From Barthelona sp. PCE (Eukaryota; Metamonada: BaSk clade), in contig JAUFOR010000004.1 in assembly GCA_040285745.1 (NCBI GenBank), forward strand, positions 1,240,001 to 1,304,000: DNA of 64,000 bases. The letters run 5' to 3'. The position numbers were made by a program, and so were the translations under genes. Under the pieces are notes generated by a model that worked only from the letters and a program-made list of their open reading frames with translations, did not search any database and was not told where the DNA came from. Shown here in pieces: positions 39,781 through 48,728 of the stretch (positions are counted from its first letter, which is position 1; every line of letters begins with the position of its first letter).

Positions 39781-39940
39781 TTGAACTTGAAATAGGAGAA
39801 CAAATAGATAACGTCCTTTATTAGGATTTTAGACCATCTTCCTGCATCTTTGCAGCTATTTGTCAGCTCCTGCAAATCCAGAAACATCAAAATATCTTTA
39901 GAACACTGTTTACTAATTATCGCCCTCATCCACCCCCTCC

Positions 39941-40645
39941 ATGCACAAAACGAAACGCCAGAGGCGGAGCGAGCGGTATGTGAGCGACATGATCGATGCA
40001 TTAACCGATGAAGTCTTCAGTTACGATGTTTCCATTCTAAATGAGGATGCAAAAGAGCTTATTGATGATTTTTACAGCTGGGGCATTATTAACTTCACGA
40101 GCAACAGCAAGATTATGACGGCAAATGAAGATCCGCCACTTCCAGATCAGCTCATTTTAGAAGAGGTTGATGATATCACTTCACATGTAGAAGAAGAAGA
40201 TACTGTGCTACCGTTGCCCCACGAACGCTCGTCGTTAAGTTACATGGAACGTGCTCATTCAAGAACATCATCTGCCCTCACATCACCAAGAAACACCATT
40301 TCCAATATTTTATTTGGCTCAAGACCTGTAACCCCTGAAGAAGAGGAGTTAGTGATGTCAAACACGGCCGAGAGCGAATACTTCTCAAGCCTGCGGTTCG
40401 CCAGTATAGCAGCGCCTAACAAAATGATACCGTGGAAACTAACGAGATCTATAAAAGAGTACGAACCACCACCGAATATGAGGACAGAGGATTTGATAGC
40501 CATGCACATCACGCGGAACATTGCCGACTACTCCCAGACGTTTGGCGGTGATTTAACAATAGAAGAGGATGATGATGAATTGGGAATATCAAAAATCACA
40601 GAAAAGACTATCACAATGATCCATAACATGAAAAATAACACTTAG
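39941..40645 (+). CDS. Unknown 234-residue protein
   Basis: The basic start KTKRQRRSERYVSDMID leads into a short helical region (ALTDEVFSYDVSILNEDAKE), followed by a long acidic, Ser/Pro-rich, probably disordered middle with SPR and SRPVTP sites that look like kinase targets. A conserved-looking C-terminal segment follows (MIPWKLTRSIKEYEPPPNM, DLIAMHITRNIADYSQTFGG). The N-terminal helices could be a small histone-fold or dimerisation unit, but I cannot assign a family. Its TAG abuts the TAG of the converging RAD51-like gene with no base between them. Confidence 0.8.
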   Translation: MHKTKRQRRSERYVSDMIDALTDEVFSYDVSILNEDAKELIDDFYSWGIINFTSNSKIMTANEDPPLPDQLILEEVDDITSHVEEEDTVLPLPHERSSLSYMERAHSRTSSALTSPRNTISNILFGSRPVTPEEEELVMSNTAESEYFSSLRFASIAAPNKMIPWKLTRSIKEYEPPPNMRTEDLIAMHITRNIADYSQTFGGDLTIEEDDDELGISKITEKTITMIHNMKNNT

Positions 40646-41353
40646 CTATACCTGTACCATTCCCTGTGCGGTGATCCTGTAGTCAATAGAAACATCTGGC
40701 AAGTGCGGCGCATCGAAAATACGTGCTTGTCGATTTTTAGTTGTTTTTGTAAGTAAAACACGTACAGTAGCACTATGTTTAAGGATATTGCCACCAATTG
40801 CGGTGAACCCCAGGGTGCCATCTTCCTCTTTAAAGACTGATCTGATTTGATTGGTGTAGACAACGCAGACATCATGTTTAATGGAGACTTCCCTTAATCT
40901 CCTAAACATACGACTGAGCACCGTCTGGCGTTCAAATAACTCTTCCTTCGAATACTCTGTACGTAAAAGATGTGTAAGAGAGTCAATAAAAAAACAACCA
41001 AAGCCTCCATTGGCCATCATCTTGTATGCATGTTCTATCACTTCCAGCTGATGATCTGAGGTGTAAGAGCGTGCAACAATGATGTTTGGGAGGATATCTT
41101 CTGCGTTGATACCCTCGTTCTCACATAATTCCTCAATTCTCGATGTTGAGAAACAGCCCTCCGTATCCAGCCATAGTACGGCCCCGTGGCCGTTTCTAAT
41201 GCATGATACTGCACAACAATGCAACAGTTGTGACTTTCCCGCTCCAGCAGGACCAAAAACTTCACTTATCATTGCCTTTTCAAAGCCTCCATCGAGTATG
41301 TCGTCTATGATCGTCCCGCTTGGTATGCAGTCCCTTTCTTCGTCATCTGACAT
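40646..41353 (-). CDS. Short RAD51/RadA-family ATPase
   Basis: 235 residues. Walker A is GPAGAGKS (residues 34-41), preceded by the family pattern GGFEKAMISEVFG; a LWLDTEG element, Walker B CFFIDS near 115, NQIRS near 170, and the C-terminal GGNILKHSATVRVLL, IFDAPHLPD, YRITAQGMV match the RAD51/RadA/DMC1 core ending. The N-terminal helix-hairpin-helix domain of RAD51 is absent, so the protein is the bare ATPase core, like archaeal RadB or the short eukaryotic paralogs (XRCC2/XRCC3 type). Role would be recombinational DNA repair in the nucleus. The catalytic Lys and Ser/Thr are present, so ATP binding is expected. Confidence 0.82.
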   Translation of the reverse strand: MSDDEERDCIPSGTIIDDILDGGFEKAMISEVFGPAGAGKSQLLHCCAVSCIRNGHGAVLWLDTEGCFSTSRIEELCENEGINAEDILPNIIVARSYTSDHQLEVIEHAYKMMANGGFGCFFIDSLTHLLRTEYSKEELFERQTVLSRMFRRLREVSIKHDVCVVYTNQIRSVFKEEDGTLGFTAIGGNILKHSATVRVLLTKTTKNRQARIFDAPHLPDVSIDYRITAQGMVQV

Positions 41354-42482
41354 GCTGTAGAAAGTGAGATATCAAGAAACGGAAGCTTAGTTGGTGAAAT
41401 CAATGCCTGTCTGTTTCGGATGTGAAGTGCTATTTTATACCACGAAAAGTGGTTTAAACAGTGGATTTAGCACTACTTGTTGATATTCAATTTCCGCAAC
41501 TTATGATTTCCCTACAAAACTCTATACTTACACTACAAGACGTGATATCTGTATATATTGTGGCTTTCACTGTTGCTGCTGTAAAAAATAAGCCATTCTT
41601 CATGACAATAACAATTGTTAACTCGAATTCTAGCCCTTACAATTTAAATTTTTAAGATTATCGGAGTCTATACAAAGTTTTGAAGTTAAATAGACCAAAG
41701 AAAAATCCAAATGAATAGGATATGGGATGAAAAGATAACGCAGTTTTTTTCATTCATTTCAGATGATGGACTTGTTTAAACGGTTATTTGTTGTAATAGA
41801 GACCAAAATTCTTATCTTTTGGTGTTTTTAATCCATAGCATTTATGTCAGTAAAATATAGTCATGAAGGACTGCATGAACATAATGTTCATCCTGTATTT
41901 GACGTTTTAGATTTAAGTTAATCTGATTTTTATCACTGAAATAATCCAGAGGAGAAAAGTCAAAAAACTTGCAACTCTAATTTTTGAACTCCTCGATCAT
42001 TTTTCGTGGTTTTAGCTTCAATAGTTCACTGTTACTGACCCACAATAAAGTGCTTTTCTATAATATTTATCCACAAAAGCTAAAGAAAATTCATTCGAGG
42101 AGTATCAGTTCTTTATTTTTCTTTCCATGTTACATTTTAATCACTCTGCACCTATATTAGATTTAATCAACCTCCTCTGTTTTTTTGATTTACAAATATC
42201 TTGGTCCTGATCAGCTGAAGAAGGTAGCCCGTATGCGTTATACTGATTATACTGAAGTAGGTTTATTGACGTCGGGGAACGCTCACGTGGGAAGGCTCGC
42301 CTTCACGTGTGGAGGGTGTTTCGTCCAGGAAGTGGCCTAAAACCCTTTTTTTTTGAAAAAGGTAAGAAAAACCGTATCGGGTCCTACGGACGCCTACTAC
42401 ACAAGAAGGTTCGCTTCGTCCCCCTCCGCTGTTTACTACCTCAAGTATAAAGTCTGAAGGCTAGCGCCTGTATGTCACCAGA
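41354..42482. other. Gene-poor region of ~1.1 kb with a structured block at its right end
   Basis: 41354-42220 is AT-rich with no convincing frame. The block 42225-42482 is different: it is richer in G+C and has an imperfect palindrome at 42284-42309 (CACGT with ACGTG, GAAGGC with GCCTTC), a run of ten T near 42338-42347, and nested inverted repeats at 42451-42484 (AGTCTG/CAGACT enclosing AGGC/GCCT) that overlap the stop codon of the next gene. It could be an RNA gene, a terminator/3' UTR structure, or a remnant of a small mobile element. Confidence 0.4.
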
Positions 42483-44621
42483 CTAGGAATGCTCATGAAA
42501 ATCGGGCATGTAATACTCAACGATGGACGCCTCGGCCAGGAACGATGGAAGATGGAACGTTTCCACTGTGGGATTCATCGATTCTGGGTCTTCCTCAACG
42601 TTGTATGTTTTCAACACCATTGTCTTGGTCTCTTCTTCGTATGACATGTCTTGAATAACGTTGTTAGGCAGATTTGGATCGTGGCTTATCTTCATGTTAG
42701 AAGAAAATGGTAAATTATCGTTTGTGAAAAAACGCGTTTTAATTGCACCGTCTTCAACATATGCTTTAATGATCCCATCCCTTACGTACATGTATGAGCC
42801 TCCTACGAAATTGCGGAAATAGTTGCCTTCCTCCGTTCCATCATCATATGATCCCTTAAGGAGAACAGGCTCTAAGAAGCTTCCTGTTGACCAATCAAGA
42901 CAATGCAAATATTCCACTTCAAGACATTCATCATCTTCCCGTACAACAAATAGCTGATGATCAGGTGTTTCATTCAATGGACGAGGGTTAAAGTGAACAT
43001 CACCTGTATATTCAGGTTCAGAAACAATGTGCTTTTGAATCTCCACGTCATACCCGTTGACATTGAACCGAAAGAAATGGATTGCTTCAAAAAATACAAT
43101 GCACGCTGAATTATCAAAATGTGAACCATGAACACTTCGTAAAAAATCATCATCGGGTTCTAAAATCAGCTCACTTCCCAAATACACCAGTTGTGAATAA
43201 TCATCAAATTCAAAATTGATGGGCAGCCCTTGAATAAATTCAAAGTGTTTAGAGCCACAATGAGGTAAAATGGTTATTACAGGCTTGGATTTTGATTCAT
43301 GCAAGTGAATTTTGACACAAAACTCATCTTTTTCATTATGTTCCTCTGCCAATACAAAAAAATCGCCTGCTTCATTTGATTGAACTGATAAGATCTTGCA
43401 GCTCGTATGTGAAATCTTATTATACTCACGCAGCACAATAAGCTTCCTTTCTTTGAAAAAAAAGTAACATCTTATTGAAGCGTTATGACCATACACTTCC
43501 GTTATTCCATCAAAAAAAATGCGGTTTGGTTGAAGACTTTTCAAACGCACAACGTCATTATCAACTGCTCTGAATTTGATTGGGCCACAACGTCCTGTTA
43601 TTTCATCAACACTATAAAAAACACAATGTTCATCATGAAAGTAATTATCGTTCAAGTCTATATGCTTCCAGCCATGGCAAATTACGTTCTTAAAATTCAG
43701 TTTACCCTCTAACATCTTCAATTCACCGTTTTCGATATGAATCACCGTGATACTTAACTCATTAAATAACTTTAACAAATCTTTTTCAATGAATACCATT
43801 GACAAAACATCTTGGGTGAGCGTCAATAATCCAAAATTCAAGTATATGTAAATATTCAATCCTTTAAGCTGTGGAAACCTTTCTGTCAAGTTAACTTGGT
43901 TCCTCTGACAGTCAACTATTATTAGTTCATCAATTCTACGCATGTGAAAGCTAACTAGGCAAATGCAATCCGAGTTGTAACACCACTTTTTGAAGTATCT
44001 TGAATCAATACCATGCATCTGCTCAATATCAGGTTCATGTGCCTCGTCCATGTCATCTGCAGAAAAATTGTAATGCCATAGGGAATCATCTTGGCAATTC
44101 CTCAACAAAATGTAGTTTGAATTGATGTTTGATTCAATTAAGTCATACTCTCCAAGACATCTATATTCCTCCGTTTGCACATTTAATATGTAGCACAGAA
44201 TCACTTGCCTATCGAAATCATTAATGGTGAACAGTAGGTGGTTTTCATCCATTGGAATTATTATCCATAGCCTCCTAAAGTCGTTCAACTCCAATGGGAA
44301 GGGTATTCTTCTTCTTGTATGTTCATCACTCATGATATGATCAAATAATAAGATATCAAGATGGGTTAAAATAAAATTGTCATCATAAAGCTGTTCGATG
44401 ATCACATAAGATTCTCCAGCTTTTAATTTGGATGTGTACTTAAGAGGCTTACGCGTATCCTCCACATACCCAACAAAGTCCTTGCCTTCAATGGCGCTTT
44501 CAATGAGGCTGATGTTTTCTCTTGACTTAGTCAATGTTACGCCCTGGCCCTCAAATATCATCTGCCCCTCGGGATAAGCATTGATGATAAGGTCGTCCTC
44601 TAATTTACGAACCCTAGGCAT
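42483..44621 (-). CDS. Unknown propeller-like protein (MPRV start)
   Basis: 712 residues from the ATG at 44621 (MPRVRKLEDDLI); the frame runs further upstream but the extension is hydrophobic and lies in the AT-rich leader, and a sister gene at 56703 also starts MPR. The sequence is nearly all short beta strands with aromatic and Asp-turn residues (HLLFTINDFDRQVILCY, SLWHYNFSADDMDE, YFKKWCYNSDCICLV), suggesting a beta-propeller with irregular blades. No enzymatic motif, signal peptide or tail is visible. It belongs to the same general class as, but is not clearly homologous to, the MVRAF propeller family of the window. Confidence 0.78.
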   Translation of the reverse strand: MPRVRKLEDDLIINAYPEGQMIFEGQGVTLTKSRENISLIESAIEGKDFVGYVEDTRKPLKYTSKLKAGESYVIIEQLYDDNFILTHLDILLFDHIMSDEHTRRRIPFPLELNDFRRLWIIIPMDENHLLFTINDFDRQVILCYILNVQTEEYRCLGEYDLIESNINSNYILLRNCQDDSLWHYNFSADDMDEAHEPDIEQMHGIDSRYFKKWCYNSDCICLVSFHMRRIDELIIVDCQRNQVNLTERFPQLKGLNIYIYLNFGLLTLTQDVLSMVFIEKDLLKLFNELSITVIHIENGELKMLEGKLNFKNVICHGWKHIDLNDNYFHDEHCVFYSVDEITGRCGPIKFRAVDNDVVRLKSLQPNRIFFDGITEVYGHNASIRCYFFFKERKLIVLREYNKISHTSCKILSVQSNEAGDFFVLAEEHNEKDEFCVKIHLHESKSKPVITILPHCGSKHFEFIQGLPINFEFDDYSQLVYLGSELILEPDDDFLRSVHGSHFDNSACIVFFEAIHFFRFNVNGYDVEIQKHIVSEPEYTGDVHFNPRPLNETPDHQLFVVREDDECLEVEYLHCLDWSTGSFLEPVLLKGSYDDGTEEGNYFRNFVGGSYMYVRDGIIKAYVEDGAIKTRFFTNDNLPFSSNMKISHDPNLPNNVIQDMSYEEETKTMVLKTYNVEEDPESMNPTVETFHLPSFLAEASIVEYYMPDFHEHS

Positions 44622-45323
44622 GAATAGCCGTGATGATGCAGGTGAAAATTGGGATAGCATGTATATATTAAATATTAGTGCTTGTACATGGCATATATAG
44701 ATGATATAATACACGTGAAGCGTAAACAGAAAGCGAGAATGTGAAACAGAACTGCATTCGCATTTCTATCCCCTCACAGTTTTATTGATGTGGTTCGCAG
44801 GGCTTGTAGCGTGTGATACGTAAGATTTTTGACACGTGAGGGCATTGTTTTGATTGTGGGGCACTTTTTAGCTGCGTTGTGGTACGATTGCAGATATATT
44901 TGAGTGTTTTGCAGATGAACTACAACACAAATTTTATTCTTTTATGGTTTCCTATTTTTTTTTTGTACTATCAATAATTGAAATACTATAAACTTTCAGA
45001 TGTATTGACTTCCAAACTTAATTCTCTGTAAAGAGTCTGTTTACTACCCATTAACATGGATGAGACTTGGAAGAAAATCATTTTTCTAAACGTATGAGTG
45101 TAATGAGGCATATTTTTTGACAGATTGATGTGCTTCTATTCTAGAAACCGCTACATTAAACACATTCCTCGAATGACACTGCTTTTAACGTTTCTAAAAA
45201 GTGTATCACATTGATTTTACAATATTAGAGCTTTGTTGAACTTATTCAAGGCTTATATAGTTTTTATATACCATTTAATAAAAAAAAGTACGAGTAAAAA
45301 CTTTCACATAAAACTATACCTTA
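44622..45323. other. Intergenic region of ~700 bases
   Basis: AT-rich, no gene or RNA seen. A TATCCCCTC word at ~44769 and scattered GTG/TTG-rich stretches have no clear meaning. Confidence 0.45.
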
Positions 45324-46220
45324 TTAGCAACAATCCCAAGTATACGACCAACATAACTTTTCTTCTTCTTCAGTTCCGTCAACAACATAACGAGAAGGGT
45401 GGAACCTTAAATTAGCACAGCCACAGTCACCAAACATAAAAGGATTTAAAAATTCATCTGAATCAAGAGAGAAAATAAATGGCATATAACGTTCCAAAAT
45501 AGATGCATCTTCTGAAACATCTGATAAGACATCTTCTTCCATCATCATACTTACTGGACTCTGTGTCCAAGAACCAGAATAACTGAAAAAATGAGTGCCA
45601 TTCATACCATTTTCATTAATTATTTCACCTTTTTCATTTCTGAAAGTCATTATTTCTGAAATATCACATGCCAAATCCCAAAGTTGGTCTTCATGTTCTT
45701 CACCAATTGAAGGAATTTTATATTGTTCGGCCATTTCTGATGTAAGAATCTCAAAACTCTCATAGAAACCAACTATTTTTCTTGCAGGTATTGTTGAAAA
45801 ACAGTGTGATTCAACAGGTTCGGTGAGATCCATAGCCGTGAGCATGCGAACGTGAATACCAGTCCATTTGTCTAATGTACCATCAAATTCAGAAGTCGTT
45901 GGAGTTCCTTCATCGGTATTAAATACTTGGATTAAGGCAATATTTTCAGGAAGAAAACGCCTATGCTTGAGTTCTAGATCAGAAACAAGCAACTGAACGA
46001 GAATTGACGTTGTGGTTTCCGGTGGCGCAGGAAGACGTCTACACATGAATGGGGTTCCACCAAATTTGGAACAAATCAGATCAGAACGATCATTAGTCAA
46101 CTCCTCCACAATTGGAAGCAAACATGGAGTAATAAGGTATTTCTTAATGTATTGAATGACAACAGCATCTTCCTCGCTCTCTTTCAACTGGTACGTGATG
46201 GGCAGAAGGGGTAATGGCAT
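45324..46220 (-). CDS. DUF1963/YwqG-like protein
   Basis: 298 residues. The motif SKFGGTPFMCRRLPAP near residue 52 and the C-terminal MFGDCGCANLRFHPS match the DUF1963 (YwqG) pattern (SK-GG-P-LP ... GD-G---F). Between them lie a strand-rich core and the expected Asp/Glu-rich loops. The family is found in bacteria and protists and its biochemical role is not established; it is not an enzyme of known reaction. The protein has a Cys-rich end (WSYTWDCC). No signal peptide. Confidence 0.6.
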   Translation of the reverse strand: MPLPLLPITYQLKESEEDAVVIQYIKKYLITPCLLPIVEELTNDRSDLICSKFGGTPFMCRRLPAPPETTTSILVQLLVSDLELKHRRFLPENIALIQVFNTDEGTPTTSEFDGTLDKWTGIHVRMLTAMDLTEPVESHCFSTIPARKIVGFYESFEILTSEMAEQYKIPSIGEEHEDQLWDLACDISEIMTFRNEKGEIINENGMNGTHFFSYSGSWTQSPVSMMMEEDVLSDVSEDASILERYMPFIFSLDSDEFLNPFMFGDCGCANLRFHPSRYVVDGTEEEEKLCWSYTWDCC

Positions 46221-46420
46221 CCTATATATTCTTGATATAATGTAAAAATTCGAAACGTTTGATAGTCAGAATTATCTGTGGTCGAAAGAGATGAAATAGC
46301 TTCGTATCAGAGTAATCACTAAGCTTTTAGCTGTATAATTCCTATGCACCACCTCTACCATCTTTTATGAAAAAAATCTTTTCTTTTTACATCATTATAG
46401 CACTAAACATTCTGCGGGTA

Positions 46421-47794
46421 TTAAGAAGGTGCCATAGCCGACTCAATGACAGGCTCCATCTTCCCAGATGACTCAGCTGGATCAGAATAATTATTAAAGC
46501 CACGTGTCCGATGACGTTCAGCATCCTCATCAGGATCATAGAATTCATTTTGTTTGAGAACGTCTTGACCCATCAAATTCATCTTCTTACGCTCATCTGG
46601 GTTGTCTTCTGTGGGGTCTGTATTCATTGCAATAATTGAAGTATCTTGTGGGAGTTCAGACATTTGCACTGATGGAGCATGTTCTAAATCCCTTAACTGA
46701 TCAATAAGTGTGGCCAATGTCTGTTGGAGATACTCTGGGGAGTTCTTGTTGATCATTGACGGGTGTGGTTTCAGGTGAAGCTGATGATCAGGGATGTAGT
46801 ACGAGTAATAATCGTTGAGCGGAATCTCGTTAGAGATTGGTCCATTGTTCAAGGCAAGGCTTGTCTCGTACGCCCAACACCTGGCCACGTTACGAGGGGT
46901 GTAACCACCACCACCCAAAATCATGGTCGGTACACCGTAACTAAGAACCTTTGTGACGCAGTGACCGTGACCCTTCAACGAAAGGTTGAATACACCGAGA
47001 CGATCGCCGACGATCGAGTCTGCACCGCACTGCAGTACAATAGCAGTAGGTCTGTAGTACTGCATAATGTTTTCGAAACACTTATCAAATATGTAAGTGT
47101 ACCATTCGTCATCCATACCGTCGTGCAGTGGGAAGTTGACGCTGTAACCACGGCCGGGGCCGACACCCATGTCCTTCAGACAACCACTTCCTGGGAAGTA
47201 CTGACCGTACTTATGGAGTGAGAATGTCATAACACGGTCTGTTGTGTAGAATGCTTCTTCAACACCATCACCGTGGTGGATATCGATATCAATGTAGAGC
47301 ACACGAGGGTGATACTTTAGGAGTTCAAGAATACCAAGGACGATATCATTAATGTAGCAAAAACCGGACGCTTCTGATTTCTTCGCGTGATGGAGTCCAC
47401 CGGCCCAGTTAATGGCAATGTCGTACTCACCGCTGTTGAGCTGTTCTGCTGCACATATTGAACCACCAGCTGAAATTTGACAATATTCCCAGAGTCCATC
47501 AAAAATGGGACAATCATCAACTATATTGAATCGGCTCAGGTTGCTCTGGTAGTTGGATACTGTGTCTGGGGTCACCTTGGATAGGAAATTAACATAGCTG
47601 TCACTGTGGAAGGCTGAAAGAGCTTGTGGGTCAGGATATCTGGGTTTAAACACCGCCATGTTTTTGTAAAGATCGTATGATAGGATCAAAGAGTGTGTTA
47701 ACACAATTCTCATTGGTTTCATAGGGTGTCTCGATCCATAGTATGCGCTTCCAATCGCATCTGAGAAAAAATAGCAAGTTTTCTTGGGTTTCAT
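46421..47794 (-). CDS. HDAC: Class I histone deacetylase (RPD3/HDAC1-like)
   Basis: 457 residues. The catalytic domain covers ~8-375: YYGSRHPMKPMRI, NWAGGLHHAKKSEASGFCYI (tandem His of the charge relay), DIDIHHGDGVEEAF (zinc ligands Asp and His), MTFSLHKYGQYFPGSG, VLQCGADSIVGDRLG (zinc-ligand Asp) and GGGGYTPRNVARCWAYET (transition-state Tyr). All catalytic residues are present. The enzyme removes acetyl groups from histone lysines in nuclear corepressor complexes. The C-terminal ~80 residues are charged and variable (NPDERKKMNLMGQD, DPDEDAERHRTRGF), as in HDAC1/2. Length is close to the family's usual 430-490. Confidence 0.96.
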   Translation of the reverse strand: MKPKKTCYFFSDAIGSAYYGSRHPMKPMRIVLTHSLILSYDLYKNMAVFKPRYPDPQALSAFHSDSYVNFLSKVTPDTVSNYQSNLSRFNIVDDCPIFDGLWEYCQISAGGSICAAEQLNSGEYDIAINWAGGLHHAKKSEASGFCYINDIVLGILELLKYHPRVLYIDIDIHHGDGVEEAFYTTDRVMTFSLHKYGQYFPGSGCLKDMGVGPGRGYSVNFPLHDGMDDEWYTYIFDKCFENIMQYYRPTAIVLQCGADSIVGDRLGVFNLSLKGHGHCVTKVLSYGVPTMILGGGGYTPRNVARCWAYETSLALNNGPISNEIPLNDYYSYYIPDHQLHLKPHPSMINKNSPEYLQQTLATLIDQLRDLEHAPSVQMSELPQDTSIIAMNTDPTEDNPDERKKMNLMGQDVLKQNEFYDPDEDAERHRTRGFNNYSDPAESSGKMEPVIESAMAPS

Positions 47795-48372
47795 TGTCTA
47801 ATTACGTTCCTAAGTGGAATGAAAAATCAAAAATCACTGATGTGAAGAATGAAGAAAGTGAATAAAACAACAACACGTTTTCATAGCTATTAATAGCACG
47901 CAGACACCACATCATTCACATGGAATGTGCTGAATGTCATTAAAATGTTACTTGAGCAACATAGGTGAGTGAGCTGAGACCTCAACTTTTGTCACCCATT
48001 TTTTGTCACTACTCTGTCTTTTGAGTGTATTGCAATGCCCAAATATCATCCATTCAGACTATAAATCATTCAGTAAGCCGTACATCTTCTCAAATATTTT
48101 GGTATCCTTTTTTTATTACGTTTTAAAGCTTCTAAAACTACAGCAACAGTTTCAAAATGAATGGAGGCAAATCTTTATTGGTGTGTAAGATCTTTAAATG
48201 AAGGAATACAAAATCAGGCAATTATTCCAAACTTTCATTGAATGTTTTAAGGTGTTTCTCACCTTCTTGGATGTAAGCCACATTATTCAGAGATTCAGCC
48301 GCCTCGTGAGATGAATATCAATTTTCATCTCACTTCAGCATTTTTTTTGCTGTAAAAAACGGCCAAAGGGCA
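47795..48372. other. Intergenic region of ~580 bases
   Basis: AT-rich with no convincing gene. A word TGAAGGAATAC near 48198 resembles the relic propeller fragment at 17872 but is too short to interpret. Confidence 0.4.
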
Positions 48373-48681
48373 ATGTTGACGTTGTATGTTGCAGTTCTAG
48401 ATAGGAAGGACGAATATGGGCTATTTTTGTCGGTCACAAATTCTTTTACAAATAATATTCGTGTTTTATCAGTTAAGGGCCGCACAGAGGGCACTTTTTT
48501 GTTTGAAGAGACAATATCTGACGATGTAGCGGAGTTAAAACAGAACACATCATTGCAATTTGCAGTTTTTCTTGGAAAGGAGCTGTGTGACTATGTAGAC
48601 GTTAAAATCGCATACATTCAAGATAAAAAGCAACGGGAGACGCGTTGGCTCCGATCTGTTTTAGTTCCAGTTCCAGAATAG
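48373..48681 (+). CDS. Small unknown beta-rich protein
   Basis: 102 residues with alternating hydrophobic strands (MLTLYVAVLDRKDEYGLFLS, LSVKGRTEGTFLFEE, LQFAVFLGKELCDYVDVKIA), looking like a small beta sandwich. I do not recognise it. Coding is supported by the amino-acid composition, by the TAG stop, by an AATAAA 17 bases after the stop and by the 47-base tail-to-tail spacing to the NEK gene, like other gene pairs here. The alternative is a fortuitous frame. Confidence 0.5.
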   Translation: MLTLYVAVLDRKDEYGLFLSVTNSFTNNIRVLSVKGRTEGTFLFEETISDDVAELKQNTSLQFAVFLGKELCDYVDVKIAYIQDKKQRETRWLRSVLVPVPE

Positions 48682-48728
48682 AAAGATCAAACACATTGAA
48701 TAAAGCAGCTATTTACAACAATAAAGCC

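Noticed and set aside
41461-41655. 64-codon frame in the gene-poor region
   Set aside because: No recognisable features and no supporting context.
45233-45415. 60-codon forward frame at the 3' end of the DUF1963-like gene
   Set aside because: Largely antisense to a well-supported gene and of AT-driven composition.
48196-48210. ATGAAGGAATAC similar to the propeller relic at 17872
   Set aside because: Only about a dozen bases match; could be chance.
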